64,000 nucleotides of DNA from Actinomadura spongiicola (GCF_003432485.1 NZ_QVNQ01000006.1:372001-436000); one strand, 5' to 3'; positions 33,214-42,909 are shown, counted from the stretch's first letter. The notes: generated by a model not told the origin, from the sequence alone. Made by a program: numbers and translations.

Positions 33214-33879
33214 CTACTTGAGCGGACCGCTCGGCATCTCGATCTTGACCTCCTTGAAGTTCGGATCCTGCGCGCCGAGGGTGATGAGGTTGCTGCCCCA
33301 GGCACCGCCCGCCACGCCGAGAGCGAGGCCCCCGAAAGCGACCAGCATGGCCTGGACGTTGGCGAATACGGGCATGCTGACCTCCATGATCGTGCATGCT
33401 ATTGACATGGCCGCTACGTAAGCGGCCTCTCCGATGACCGGAATCGCGAGCTGCGGGATGGTGGCCAGGGTGAGGGCCAAGGCCGCCGTGCCTACCGTCA
33501 GCACGGCGATGCAAAGATAGAAGAGGATCTTGGCCACCAATTTTGCCAGACCTTCGACTGTATTCACCGTGTTGTTTAGTTTGTCCAGTTCTCGGATGTA
33601 ATTTTCGACCGCATTGTCGAAGAAGACCTTGTCGTCTGCCGTCCAGTTCGTGGAGTCAGAATCGAACTTTTTCTTTAGGTCTTCCAGAGCCTTCTTGTAG
33701 TCTTCTAGTTTAGCTTTGGACTGCCCCCAGTGCTCCCCTGCGGTGTGGATCATTCCAGGGTTGGAAGTGGCGATGGTCATCAGGGTGGCGACCGGGATGA
33801 GTGGTGTGAGCAGCCAGACGGAACCCCATGTCATGGCGGTACCGGCGAGGTGCATGGGCATTCCTGATTCGTACGACAT
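33214..33879 (-). CDS. WXG100-like protein with C-terminal membrane hairpin, candidate ESX substrate
   Basis: 221 residues from ATG 33879 behind GAGGAAA. Residues about 45-105 form a helical pair around a NWTADDKVFF turn, like the W-x-x-x-D variant of WXG100 proteins. Three to four hydrophobic segments follow (KILFYLCIAVLTVGTAALAL, AYVAAMSIACTIMEVS, VAFGGLALGVAGGAWG). Such helical-head plus membrane-tail proteins are typical secreted or membrane-inserting partners in ESX loci. GC is about 55 percent, well below the host. Confidence 0.75.
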   Translation of the reverse strand: MSYESGMPMHLAGTAMTWGSVWLLTPLIPVATLMTIATSNPGMIHTAGEHWGQSKAKLEDYKKALEDLKKKFDSDSTNWTADDKVFFDNAVENYIRELDKLNNTVNTVEGLAKLVAKILFYLCIAVLTVGTAALALTLATIPQLAIPVIGEAAYVAAMSIACTIMEVSMPVFANVQAMLVAFGGLALGVAGGAWGSNLITLGAQDPNFKEVKIEMPSGPLK

Positions 33880-33935
33880 AGTTTCCTCGGTCAGGTGTAG
33901 TGGACTTTGCGGGTCCGTACCGGTTGTTGTGGGGG

Positions 33936-34238
33936 TCAGTAATCGATAGTAGCCGCACTAGTATCATCGGCCGTTGACCACGTCAACGCTGTCTTGATCA
34001 ACGCTTCTTGAAAAGTGCCCATCTGCTCTCGCGCGCTATCGATGTTGTCCATCGCTTCTTTCTTCAAGCGCTCGTGCGCGAAATGCAGCGGCAAGCCGAG
34101 TACGGAGAAGCCGGGAAATCCTACTGATATTTCGTTCAAAATATCTTTTGCGTTGGGCAGATGGGCAGCTCCGATATTCTTCATTTCTTCACCCAGTTTG
34201 CGGATGTTAGCGGCTTTGACCTTGGCTTCGATGCTCAT
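33936..34238 (-). CDS. EspC-like type VII secretion target
   Basis: 100 residues from ATG 34238. All helical, with VGFPGFSVLGLPLHF in the middle and an ending TWSTADDTSAATID, the pattern of EspC-family proteins (helical hairpin with a central FG-type turn and a terminal W-x-x-x-D/Y-x-x-x-D-like secretion motif). It lies 160 bases after eccC on the same strand and 57 bases before the WXG-like gene, so it is likely secreted with it. Confidence 0.75.
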   Translation of the reverse strand: MSIEAKVKAANIRKLGEEMKNIGAAHLPNAKDILNEISVGFPGFSVLGLPLHFAHERLKKEAMDNIDSAREQMGTFQEALIKTALTWSTADDTSAATIDY

Positions 34239-34399
34239 TGAGAAATGTCCGTTCGGATAGAAAGGGATGGCGGGAAAGGCGTTCGGTCGTGGTCATCGAT
34301 GGCACAGTAGATCCGTATCCTGGCGTCGTTCGCATAACAGGTCGCTGCGTGTGGCTGCTCAAAGGAAAAATGCTTTCTAGCCCAGCCTTGACGAGGAGG

Positions 34400-37300
34400 C
34401 TAATGGGGTTGGTCGTTGCGGTGGGGGGTTTGGGTTAGGCGGGTGCCGGTGCGGCGGTCTATGTGGTAGCCGCGGCCTGGGGGGAGTTTGTGGGGTTTGA
34501 TGTTGCCGAGGAGGATGCCCTCGTCCTTGTTGCCGGACATGAGCAGGCCGGGGGAGGCCATTTCCTTGATGCGGGTGATGGCAGGGTCGAACATGCCACG
34601 GCCGGCGCCGCCCATGGCGCGGGCGAGGATGACGTGCAGGCCGATGTCGCGGGCCTGGGGGAGTAGTTCGACGAGGGGACGCAGCGGGTTGTCGGACGTG
34701 GCGACCATCTCGTAGTCGTCGATGATGAGGAAAAGGTCGGGGCCCGTCCACCAGGAGCGGGAGCGGAGTTGGTCGGGGGTCAGGTCGGCGGGTGGGAGCC
34801 GCTGCATCATGGCGCTGCGGACGTCGTTGACCAATGAGGTCGCCGCGGGCGCGGAAGCGCCGAAGCCGATCTGGTGGTCGGTGTTCGCGACGTCCAGAAG
34901 GCTGCGGCCGTAGTCGATGAAGATGATGCGGGCCTGCTCGGGGGTGTAACGGCTGGTGATGCCGGTGGCGATGTGCCGCAGCAGGTTGGACTTGCCGCAT
35001 TCGGCGTCGCCGAGAAGGAGGAAATGCGGGTCCTGGGAGAAGTCCAGGTAGACGGGGGACAGGGAGTCCTCGTCGATGCCGATCGGGATGCGCATTCCCG
35101 TTTCGGCCGGGGACGGCAGTTCCGACACCGGCAGCACGTCCGGGAGCATGCGGACCTGCGGGGCACGCGGGCCCGTCCAGGAATCGTTGACGGCCTGGAC
35201 GAGTTTGAGGACGCCGTCGTTCAACGATTCGTCGGCGCCGCCGCCGTCGATCCGCGGGACGGCGGTGAGGAAATGGAAGCCGTCACGGGACAGGCCGCGG
35301 CCGGGACGTCCCTCGGGAACGTTGTCGGCGAGCTTACGGTCGATTTCCGACTCGTACGGGTCGCCGAGCCGCAGTTCCAGTTTGGTGCCGAACAGGTCGC
35401 GGACGTTGCTGCGGAATTCGGTCCACTTGTTGGACGCGGCGATGACATGGATGCCGTATCCGAGGCCGCGGGCGGCGAGCTGGGTGATGGTGTCCTGTGT
35501 GGCCTCGTAGTCCTGGCGGAGCGTGAGCCAGTTGTCGACGACGAGGAACACGTCGCCGTATCCGTCGCCGGGGTGTTCGCCGGAGGCGCGCATCCGCCGG
35601 TAGGTCGCGATGCCGTCGATGCCGCGTTCGGCGAATTCGCGTTCGCGCTGCTCCAGAAGGCCGCTGACCTCCGCGACGGTTCGGCGGACCCGGTCGGCGT
35701 CGAGGCGGGTGGCGATGCCGCCGACGTGGGGAAGGTCGGCGAGTGCGGCGAGGGCGCCGCCACCGAAGTCCAGGCAGTAGAACTGCACCTCGGCGGGGGT
35801 GTGCGTGAGGGCGAGGGAAGCGATAAGAGTTCTGATCGTGGTGGATTTGCCGCTCTGCGGGCCGCCCGCGATCCCGATGTGACCCGCGCTGCCGGACAAC
35901 TCCAGCCAGTAGGGGTCGCGGCGCTGGTGGAACGGTTTGTCAACGATGCCGGCCACGGCGTAAAGGCGTCCGCGACCGTCCCATCCGGGTGTGGTGAGGC
36001 CGTACTCCTGGGTGACCTGTAGGGGCGGGAGTAGTTCGTTCAGCGCGGGTGCCGCGTCCAGCGGCGGTAGCCAAATCTGGTGGGCCTTCGCTCCGTGGCC
36101 GGCGAGTTGCCGGACCACCACGTCGAACAGGACCTCTCTGTTCTTGTTCTCCTCGGGCTGCGGCTCCGGATTGGGCGGCTGCTCAATGACCTGCGGCCGC
36201 ATGTAGCCCGGCAGGTACGGGACGATCTGAGTCGTGACCGGCCCTGACGCTTGGCCACTGTTCTGCTGGTCGGGCTGCTCGTCGACCGGGCCCGACACGT
36301 AGGCGGCCTTGAAACGCACCATCGGTTCGGTGGCGAACTTCAGGTACCCGTTTCCGGGAGCCGGGGGCAGTTCGTAGGCGTCGGGAACACCGAGGACCAC
36401 CCGCGACTCCATCGCGGAGAACGTCCGCAGGCCGATCCGGTAGGACAGGTGGGTGTCCAGTCCGCGCAGCTTGCCCTCTTCCAGGCGCTGCGAGGCGAGC
36501 AGCAGGTGGACGCCGAGAGAGCGGCCGAGCCGTCCGATCATGACGAACAGCTCCGCGAAGTCGGGCTTGGCGGACAGCAGTTCGGAGAACTCGTCCAGGA
36601 CGAGGAAAAGCGTCGGCATCGGTGGCAGGTCGGCGCCGTCGAGCCGGGCCTTCTCGTAATCGCGCAGCGAGGCGTAGTTGCCCATGGACCGCAGGTATTC
36701 CTGGCGTCGCACCATTTCGCCGTGGAGGGCGTCGTACATGCGGTCCACCAGCGGGAGTTCGTCCTCCAGGTTGGTGATGATGGCGGAGACGTGCTCCAGG
36801 CCGTCCATTCCGAGGAAGGTCGCGCCTCCCTTGAAGTCGACCAGGACGAAGTTCAGGATGTCGGGCGGGTGCGTCATGGCGAGGCCGAGCACCAGTGTGC
36901 GCAGCAGCTCCGACTTACCGGAACCGGTCGCGCCGATGCACAGGCCGTGCGGCCCCATGCCGCCCTGCGCCGACTCCTTGATGTCGAGTTCGATGGGACG
37001 TCCCTCGGCGTCCAGTCCGATCGGCACCCGGAAGCGGTTGCGCTGTGCGCGCGGCCGCCACACCCGCGCCGGGTCGACCTCGTACGGGTTGTCGACACCG
37101 AGCAGGGACGTCAGCGTCAGGTTCCCCGACAGGACGTCATCTTCCTCGGTCGTGTCGCTCGCGCTGGTACGGAGGGGGCAGAGTTGGCGGGCGAGGCCCT
37201 CGGCCTGCTGGATGCTCACCTTGTCCGGTGCGCCGATCGGGGACGGGACGTCCTTCCCGGTTCGGTCCTTCTTCAGCATGTGGACCCGTCCGGGGGCGAC

Positions 37301-38494
37301 GTTCAACCGCAGAGTTCCGGCCTCCGTGGTGTGGCCGACGGTCTGCCCCAGATCGATGACGCAGACGCCCTCGATGCCGTCGGCGGCGAGTTGCGAGTCG
37401 TAGGACGCCATGCCTCCGTCCACGACGACCACGTGGAGCGGCAACTCGTTGGACGCGCGGCCCGCCACGAACCGGGAGCGATCCTTGACCTCCTGACCCA
37501 GCAGTACCTCAAGCTCGGACATTGTCGGCGCGATCCTGCGGACCTGACCTGCGGCGTCGTACTCGGTCGGGTGAAGGGCGTGCGGTAACCACTTCGTCCA
37601 GTCCCAGAGGGGGAGGTGTTCCTGGGACGTGCAGATGCTGATCTGCAGGTCGTCGGGGGAGTGGAACGCCGCCATCTGCATGAGCATGGCGCGGACCATG
37701 GCCCGCTTCGCCTCCGTGTCACCGGACAGGAAGATCCGTGAGAACGACCGCAGGTTGATGGCGACGGGAAGCGCCGGGACGGTCGAGTGCGTCCGCACGA
37801 ACCGGCGGAGGGCGCCCGCGCTCATCGGTTCCAGGTCTTCGACCGGCTTGGTCTCCGGCGCCACGAGCTGGACGGCGAGCCGCTGCGGACCGGCGCCCAC
37901 CCGCACCTGGCCGAAGTCGCCGTCCTCGGCGCGCCGTTCCCAGAGCCGGGCGCTCATGACGATCGACCACAGGCGCGTCGGGTCAGGGTTGTACCACTCC
38001 AATGCCTCCCGTTGTTGGGTGGCGGCCTTGCGTACCTTCGTCCGGACCTGGCCGAGATAACGCAGATAGTCGCGCCGTTCACTGTTCAGTTTGGACTTCC
38101 GCTCGCCGGACTTCTGTCCGACCTGGCTGAACATCATGCCGAACATCGACAGGCCCATCATCCCGCCCGCCACCATCTGTAACGGGTTGGAGTTGGGATT
38201 CAGGAACATGAAGGCCATCGCGCCTGAACCAGCCGCCATCGGCAGGTACATCAGGACGTTGCGAAACCCATCGTTGGTGACCTCGGGAAGTTCGGGCGGA
38301 GACTCCAGCAGAACCTCTCCCCGCGGCATCTCCGGCGGCTTCCTGCGTTCCTTGCGCCGCACCAGCACAGTGCCCACTGGACCGGGCTCCCCTCTTGCCG
38401 TGGGATGTCGCAGCCCGACATCATACGGATAAAACACACCGTCGGCCTTCGGCCTTCGAGTGATCATCAGAGCGGGGTGGTCGGCAGGATACAT
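34400..38494 (-). CDS. eccC: Type VII secretion ATPase EccC (fused EccCa-EccCb)
   Basis: 1364 residues from ATG 38494; ATG 38467 (MITRRPK) is an alternative. N-terminal cytoplasmic region, two membrane segments (about residues 80-125: GFRNVLMYLPMAAGSGAMAF, MVAGGMMGLSMFGMMF), then three FtsK/SpoIIIE-type ATPase domains. Their Walker A motifs are GATGSGKSE (about 520), GGPQSGKST (about 876) and GDAECGKSN (about 1161). Domain 1 has Walker B FLVLDEFSEL; domains 2 and 3 have VFLVVDNW and LFLIIDDY, without the catalytic Glu, as usual for EccC. It selects WXG100 substrates and powers export. Divergent from eccD. Confidence 0.97.
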   Translation of the reverse strand: MYPADHPALMITRRPKADGVFYPYDVGLRHPTARGEPGPVGTVLVRRKERRKPPEMPRGEVLLESPPELPEVTNDGFRNVLMYLPMAAGSGAMAFMFLNPNSNPLQMVAGGMMGLSMFGMMFSQVGQKSGERKSKLNSERRDYLRYLGQVRTKVRKAATQQREALEWYNPDPTRLWSIVMSARLWERRAEDGDFGQVRVGAGPQRLAVQLVAPETKPVEDLEPMSAGALRRFVRTHSTVPALPVAINLRSFSRIFLSGDTEAKRAMVRAMLMQMAAFHSPDDLQISICTSQEHLPLWDWTKWLPHALHPTEYDAAGQVRRIAPTMSELEVLLGQEVKDRSRFVAGRASNELPLHVVVVDGGMASYDSQLAADGIEGVCVIDLGQTVGHTTEAGTLRLNVAPGRVHMLKKDRTGKDVPSPIGAPDKVSIQQAEGLARQLCPLRTSASDTTEEDDVLSGNLTLTSLLGVDNPYEVDPARVWRPRAQRNRFRVPIGLDAEGRPIELDIKESAQGGMGPHGLCIGATGSGKSELLRTLVLGLAMTHPPDILNFVLVDFKGGATFLGMDGLEHVSAIITNLEDELPLVDRMYDALHGEMVRRQEYLRSMGNYASLRDYEKARLDGADLPPMPTLFLVLDEFSELLSAKPDFAELFVMIGRLGRSLGVHLLLASQRLEEGKLRGLDTHLSYRIGLRTFSAMESRVVLGVPDAYELPPAPGNGYLKFATEPMVRFKAAYVSGPVDEQPDQQNSGQASGPVTTQIVPYLPGYMRPQVIEQPPNPEPQPEENKNREVLFDVVVRQLAGHGAKAHQIWLPPLDAAPALNELLPPLQVTQEYGLTTPGWDGRGRLYAVAGIVDKPFHQRRDPYWLELSGSAGHIGIAGGPQSGKSTTIRTLIASLALTHTPAEVQFYCLDFGGGALAALADLPHVGGIATRLDADRVRRTVAEVSGLLEQREREFAERGIDGIATYRRMRASGEHPGDGYGDVFLVVDNWLTLRQDYEATQDTITQLAARGLGYGIHVIAASNKWTEFRSNVRDLFGTKLELRLGDPYESEIDRKLADNVPEGRPGRGLSRDGFHFLTAVPRIDGGGADESLNDGVLKLVQAVNDSWTGPRAPQVRMLPDVLPVSELPSPAETGMRIPIGIDEDSLSPVYLDFSQDPHFLLLGDAECGKSNLLRHIATGITSRYTPEQARIIFIDYGRSLLDVANTDHQIGFGASAPAATSLVNDVRSAMMQRLPPADLTPDQLRSRSWWTGPDLFLIIDDYEMVATSDNPLRPLVELLPQARDIGLHVILARAMGGAGRGMFDPAITRIKEMASPGLLMSGNKDEGILLGNIKPHKLPPGRGYHIDRRTGTRLTQTPHRNDQPH

Positions 38495-38637
38495 CCCGCT
38501 CTACCGGACGGCCGATGCTGATACCGTCCTCGACGGTGGAACGACCCCGTAGGCACGCGATGTCCTGATTTATCGCGTCATGGTTTCGCCGGTATCCGGA
38601 TGCTCCCAGGAGCCATGCTTACAGGTGAGGAAGATCA

Positions 38638-40035
38638 GTGGCCTCAGTCACCGGGGCGGAGCTGTGCAGGGTCACCATCGTGGCCCCGAAGCGTCGCATC
38701 GATATCTCACTGCCTGCTCATGTACCGTTCGCGCAGTTCTTCCCCACGATCCTGCACTATTCCGGCGCGCAGATGGCAGACGCAGGTCTCGCGCACGGCG
38801 GGTGGGTGCTGCAGCGGCTGGACGAGGCGCCGTTCGACGGGGGAATGACGCCGACTCAGGCCGGCCTTCGCGACGGTGAGGTCCTGTACCTGCGTCCCGG
38901 CATGTCGCAGTTGCCCGCGTTGGCGTTCGACGACGTGGCGGACGTGGTCGCGACCGCGATCAACGACCGGCGTGACCGCTGGCGGCCGGAGTGGACACGG
39001 CAGTTCTCCCTGTCGGTCGGCGGTGGCGCCTCGGTGGTCGCGACCGTCGTGGTGCTGCTCGCCGGGCCGTCCTGGATCGTCCCGGCCGCATCGGCGGGGG
39101 TCATCTGCCTGCTGTACCTCGCCGCGGCGGTCTCGGTCTCGCGCGCCGCGGGCGATGAGCGGGCGGGCACGGTATTGGGGTTCGCCGCGTTACCGCACGC
39201 GTTCCTCGCCGGTCTGCTCGCCCCCGCCCGCGACACCCCGCTCTCCGGCCTGGACGCCCTCGACGCGCTGGCCGGCTTCGGCACCCTGGTGCTCGCCGCC
39301 GTGATCGCGGTCGTGGGCGTCACCCGGGGCGCGTCGGTCTTCTGGGGGATGGTCGTCGGCGGGCTGCTCGGCACGGTCGCCTCCGGCGTCGCGCTGGCGT
39401 TCGAGGACCTCTCCGCGACGGGGATCGCGGCGGTGACGGTGGTGGTCGCGATGATGCTCACCCCGCTGACCCCGACGCTGGCCTTCCGTTTCTCCAGGGT
39501 GACACTTCCGCCGGTGCCGCAGAGCGCCGAAGACCTGCGGCGCGACACGATCACCGTGGACGGGCAGGAGATCCTGACCCGCACCGGCCGCGCCAACCGG
39601 TTCATGACCGGGTTCACCGCCGGGCTCGGCGTCATCACGATCGTCGGGCTCGTCCCGTCCGCCTTCGACGACGGCTGGCTCGGCCCGACCACCGCGGCGG
39701 TCGTCTCGGTGCTGTTGCTGCTGCGCTCGCGGCTGTTCCGCAGCCGGCCCCAACGGCTGAACCTGCTGGTTCCCGGGATGCTCGGCGTCGCGGCGCTGGT
39801 GGTCGCGCAGGCATGGGACGCGTCGCCGACCGTGTTGGTGGCCGGTGCGCTGCTCCCCCTGATGGCCGTGGCGGCGACCGTGGTGGGCGTCGGCCTCTGG
39901 CTCCCCGGCCATCGGCCCTCACCGTTCTGGGGTCGTGCCGGGGACATCCTGGAAATGCTCCTGCTGATCGCGCTCATCCCGCTCGCCCTCGGCGAGTGCG
40001 GTCTGTTCGCGTACATGCGCGGCCTCGCCGGTTAG
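38638..40035 (+). CDS. eccD: Type VII secretion membrane channel component EccD
   Basis: 465 residues from GTG 38638. A ubiquitin-like N-terminal domain (RVTIVAPKRRIDISLPAHVP, then LRDGEVLYLRPG) precedes about eleven membrane segments, the EccD layout. EccD dimers make up most of the membrane part of the ESX complex. The gene opens the rightward operon, with 8 bases before eccB, and is divergent from eccC with a 143-base shared promoter region. Confidence 0.95.
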   Translation: MASVTGAELCRVTIVAPKRRIDISLPAHVPFAQFFPTILHYSGAQMADAGLAHGGWVLQRLDEAPFDGGMTPTQAGLRDGEVLYLRPGMSQLPALAFDDVADVVATAINDRRDRWRPEWTRQFSLSVGGGASVVATVVVLLAGPSWIVPAASAGVICLLYLAAAVSVSRAAGDERAGTVLGFAALPHAFLAGLLAPARDTPLSGLDALDALAGFGTLVLAAVIAVVGVTRGASVFWGMVVGGLLGTVASGVALAFEDLSATGIAAVTVVVAMMLTPLTPTLAFRFSRVTLPPVPQSAEDLRRDTITVDGQEILTRTGRANRFMTGFTAGLGVITIVGLVPSAFDDGWLGPTTAAVVSVLLLLRSRLFRSRPQRLNLLVPGMLGVAALVVAQAWDASPTVLVAGALLPLMAVAATVVGVGLWLPGHRPSPFWGRAGDILEMLLLIALIPLALGECGLFAYMRGLAG

Positions 40036-40043
40036 GAGTCCGC

Positions 40044-41453
40044 ATGCAGACCCGCAAGGACCTGTTACAAGCCCACCGGCTGATGAGCCAGCGGGCGTCG
40101 CTCGCCCTCATTTCCGGGGAGCCGGACAACCCCGAGCTGCCGATGCGACGAATGAACATCGCCGCGTTCAGCGGCATCATGATCGGCATCCTGTGCATGG
40201 CCGCGTTCGGCATCTATGGCGTCATCCGTCCGGGCGGCGCCACGGGCCTGGAAAAGGCCGGAATGCTGATCGTGGAGGAGGAGACCGGCGCCCGCTACGT
40301 ATGGTGCGAGAACGGCAAGCTCTGCCCGGTCGGCAACTACGTGTCCGCGCGCCTGGTCGCCGGTGAGAACTCTGACAGCCGCAGGACGGTCTCCACCGCG
40401 TCCCTCAAAAAGTTCGAGCGCGGCCCCACCCTGGGAATTCCGGGCGCGCCGAATACCCTTCCCGAGCCGAACGAGTTGACGCGGGGCCCGTGGGCGGTCT
40501 GCGTGCGAACGGTCGAGAGCACATCACTGGGACGCCGATCGCTGGTCACGCTCACCGCCGAGCGAAATGTCGGCGGCACCCCGCTGACAGACGGCCAAGC
40601 GCTGGTCGTGACGGCGGACGGGCACCACTGGTTGCTGTGGCGCAATTCGCGGATGCGGATACCGCCGTACGGGCTGGCGACGCTCGGAGCGACCCCCGTC
40701 CAGATCGCCGGCAAATGGTTGAACTCGGTGACGCAGGGCCCGGATTTCGCCGCGCCGAAAATCCCTGGCATCGGACAGCCCGTGAACGGACCGGCCGGAC
40801 GCGCGAAAGTGGGCCAGATCTTCAACCTGAGCACGGCGTCCGGCGCGTCGTCCTCGTTCGTCCTCCTCGCGGACGGTCTGGCCCCAATCACTCCGATCCA
40901 GCGGGACTTGCTCATCGCCGCTCCGGAAACCCGCGGAGCCTACGGCCCGGAGGGAGTCCGGGCGATCGAGATCAACGCGGGCCAGGTCAACACCGTCGGA
41001 CGGTCCTCGCATCAGATACGGGATCAGAGATTGGAGGGCAGGGCGCCGGCGATCGTCCCGTTCGGCGGAACAACACCGCTGTGCGCGCTCTACAGCGACC
41101 CGAGCGGCAACGACGGCGCCACCCTGACGCTCAACGGCTCGCTACCCGCACCCCCGGAGACAGCGAGCCCCCAGGGCGCCGACCAGATCGCTTTCCCACC
41201 CGGAAGCGCCGCGCTGGCCGGTCGGGTCCCGAGCCCAGGGAAGGCAGACCAGGTCAGCACCTATTACCTGGTCGCCGAAGGAAAACGATTCCCCATCAAG
41301 GACAGCGAGACGGTGGGAAAGCTCGGTTACTCGCTGCCGGGTGACGCGTCAAAGGTGCCGGCCGGGGTTCTGGACCTGATCGTGCAGGGACCGGTCCTGG
41401 ACCCTGCGGCCGTATCCGCCGCTCGACCCACGAATGCCCAGGCAGGGAACTAA
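40044..41453 (+). CDS. eccB: Type VII secretion core protein EccB
   Basis: 469 residues from ATG 40044 with TAGGAG upstream. Short cytoplasmic start with the EccB signature TRKDLLQAHRLMSQRASLAL, one membrane segment (FSGIMIGILCMAAFGIYGVI), and a large outer domain. Two Cys in VWCENGKLCPVGNY and two in WAVCVRTV and LCALYSD fit the disulfide pattern of EccB. The GPW and N-terminal repeats of the family are present. Confidence 0.95.
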   Translation: MQTRKDLLQAHRLMSQRASLALISGEPDNPELPMRRMNIAAFSGIMIGILCMAAFGIYGVIRPGGATGLEKAGMLIVEEETGARYVWCENGKLCPVGNYVSARLVAGENSDSRRTVSTASLKKFERGPTLGIPGAPNTLPEPNELTRGPWAVCVRTVESTSLGRRSLVTLTAERNVGGTPLTDGQALVVTADGHHWLLWRNSRMRIPPYGLATLGATPVQIAGKWLNSVTQGPDFAAPKIPGIGQPVNGPAGRAKVGQIFNLSTASGASSSFVLLADGLAPITPIQRDLLIAAPETRGAYGPEGVRAIEINAGQVNTVGRSSHQIRDQRLEGRAPAIVPFGGTTPLCALYSDPSGNDGATLTLNGSLPAPPETASPQGADQIAFPPGSAALAGRVPSPGKADQVSTYYLVAEGKRFPIKDSETVGKLGYSLPGDASKVPAGVLDLIVQGPVLDPAAVSAARPTNAQAGN

Positions 41454-41565
41454 TCATCAAGGGATTTCGGATTCGATGAAACCGGAATGGGAGTCAACAC
41501 GTCTATGACTGTCGAAGAATGGATGGACAGCCGCCGATGAAGATCCTAGGGTAGGAGAACAATCT

Positions 41566-41697
41566 GTGGTGCGACCCAAGCCTTCGGAGGCTGAAGAGCT
41601 GATTGCGCCACTAAGCGGGGGCAGGTTGGTGTTGGCCCGGCGCCTCTGTTCCGGACCGTCTTCGCGGGTCATGACGAAAACAAGTCACTGGAGGTGA
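41566..41697 (+). CDS. Possible upstream ORF before esxB
   Basis: TAGGGT (41547-41552) is a likely -10 for the esx genes. An AGGAG site then precedes GTG 41566, opening 43 codons (protein starting MVRPKPSEAEELIAPLSGG) whose TGA at 41697 overlaps the esxB ribosome binding site. Codon bias is only moderate, so this may be a translated leader that couples ribosomes to esxB or a chance ORF. The 5' region of about 140 bases is long for this window. Confidence 0.35.
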   Translation: MVRPKPSEAEELIAPLSGGRLVLARRLCSGPSSRVMTKTSHWR

Positions 41698-41700
41698 CTG

Positions 41701-42021
41701 ATGGGGCAGCAGTCGGCCGTCGACAGAGCGGCAATGAAGCAGGCCGCGGACGACATCGACGCATCCGCGAACGTCATCAAGGGTCTGCAGACGCAGCTCG
41801 AAGGCCACAAACAGCAGGTCCGCTCGGCCTGGGAGGGTAACGCCTCGATGGCCTTCGAGCAGGTCTTCAACCGGTTCAACGAAGACTTCACCAAGGTGCT
41901 GCGCGCCCTGGAGGGCATGCACCAGAGCCTCGTCCAGACGAAGATCACCTATGAGTCCAAGGAAGAGATGTCGGAGCAGGCCGTAAGCAAGGTCCAGTCT
42001 CTGCTCAACGGCACGACCTGA
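41701..42021 (+). CDS. esxB: WXG100 protein, EsxB (CFP-10)-like
   Basis: 106 residues from ATG 41701 with GGAGGTGA upstream. Helix-turn-helix with the WxG turn in RSAWEGNASMAFEQVF and a C-terminal Y-x-x-x-E export signal in TYESKEEMSEQ, after the second helix, where EccC recognises CFP-10-type partners. It should dimerise with the product of the next gene and leave as a folded pair. Confidence 0.93.
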   Translation: MGQQSAVDRAAMKQAADDIDASANVIKGLQTQLEGHKQQVRSAWEGNASMAFEQVFNRFNEDFTKVLRALEGMHQSLVQTKITYESKEEMSEQAVSKVQSLLNGTT

Positions 42022-42063
42022 CCGAAATTCCTATTAGGTGTCAACGCCTGGAGAAGGAGAGTC

Positions 42064-42351
42064 ATGAGCTACACGAGGGCCAATTTCGGCGGCCTCACGG
42101 AGGGTGAGGCCCAGTTCAGCCAGGCCGCGCGTGCCCTGATGGACGAGCTGAGCGACCTGGAGGGCAAGCTCCGGACGAAGCTCAACCAGTGGGAGGGCTC
42201 CGCCCAGGAGGCCTACTGGGTCTTTCAGAAGCAGTGGGACGGGGCCGCCAAGGACATGCAGAACGTCGTGGCACAGCTGGGTCTGGCCATCCGCGACGCC
42301 CACGACAACTACCAGCAGGCCGAGCGAAGCAACTCCAGCATCTGGGGCTGA
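42064..42351 (+). CDS. esxA: WXG100 protein, EsxA (ESAT-6)-like
   Basis: 95 residues from ATG 42064 with GGAGA upstream. The turn is KLNQWEGSAQEAYWVFQ, preceded by a helix with GEAQFSQAARALMDELSDLE, and the C-terminus has NYQQAERSNSS (a further Y-x-x-x-E). Length and turn fit ESAT-6. A GC-rich stem-loop follows, which may stabilise the esxBA message. Confidence 0.93.
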   Translation: MSYTRANFGGLTEGEAQFSQAARALMDELSDLEGKLRTKLNQWEGSAQEAYWVFQKQWDGAAKDMQNVVAQLGLAIRDAHDNYQQAERSNSSIWG

Positions 42352-42393
42352 ACCGCCGACGATGACCGTCCCGGGACACCCCGGGTGTGGTGG

Positions 42394-42417
42394 CCCTGGC
42401 CGTGCGCCCGGCCAGGG
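42394..42417 (+). terminator. Stem-loop after esxA
   Basis: CCCTGGCC (42394-42401) pairs with 42410-42417 around GTGCGCCC, 42 bases after the esxA stop, with no T tract. It may be a partial terminator or an mRNA-stabilising end for esxBA. Confidence 0.55.
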
Positions 42418-42509
42418 TCCGCTTCGTCACCAAGGAACCGGCATGCGGATCGGTGCCGTCTTGTCTCCCGGCGCAGCCGATGAGGCGAGAGGCTGACTAG
42501 GAGGTAAGC

Positions 42510-42878
42510 ATGGGACACCCCAAGTATCTGCCCCCCACCGGGGGCAAGGAAATTAAGATCAACCACGACACGATCGACGACATCGTGAGGAAGCTCGAAA
42601 AGGACTTAAACGAGCTTAAAAGGCGCCCGACACACAGCCAGCTCATCAATGACGAGACCCCACCCGAGTCCGCGATGGGAAATTACCAGGCGGGCCGTAG
42701 CATGTACGCCACGATCACGTCGGCCCGCGACCAGATCGGCAACACCTTCGATCAGTTCGTCGCCGCCTACGAGCAGGTGATCGAGGCTATTCGCGCGTCG
42801 AACAAGAACCACCGCACGGCCGACGACGCGTCCAAGCACGGCGTGCAGGCGGCCGGCAATCCAGGCACCGCCATCTGA
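42510..42878 (+). CDS. Candidate ESX substrate or chaperone-like helical protein
   Basis: 122 residues from ATG 42510 with AGGAGG upstream. Two helices (IDDIVRKLEKDLNELKRRP, MYATITSARDQIGNTFDQFV) resemble an extended WXG/EspA-type hairpin without the W-x-G turn; AAYEQVIEAI gives Y-x-x-x-I in the second helix. Located between esxA and the Gly/Pro-rich substrate, so probably co-secreted or a partner of the next product. No exact family recognised. Confidence 0.7.
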   Translation: MGHPKYLPPTGGKEIKINHDTIDDIVRKLEKDLNELKRRPTHSQLINDETPPESAMGNYQAGRSMYATITSARDQIGNTFDQFVAAYEQVIEAIRASNKNHRTADDASKHGVQAAGNPGTAI

Positions 42879-42909
42879 TCAGTCGTGAGTACGGAAAGGG
42901 GGATCGTCC

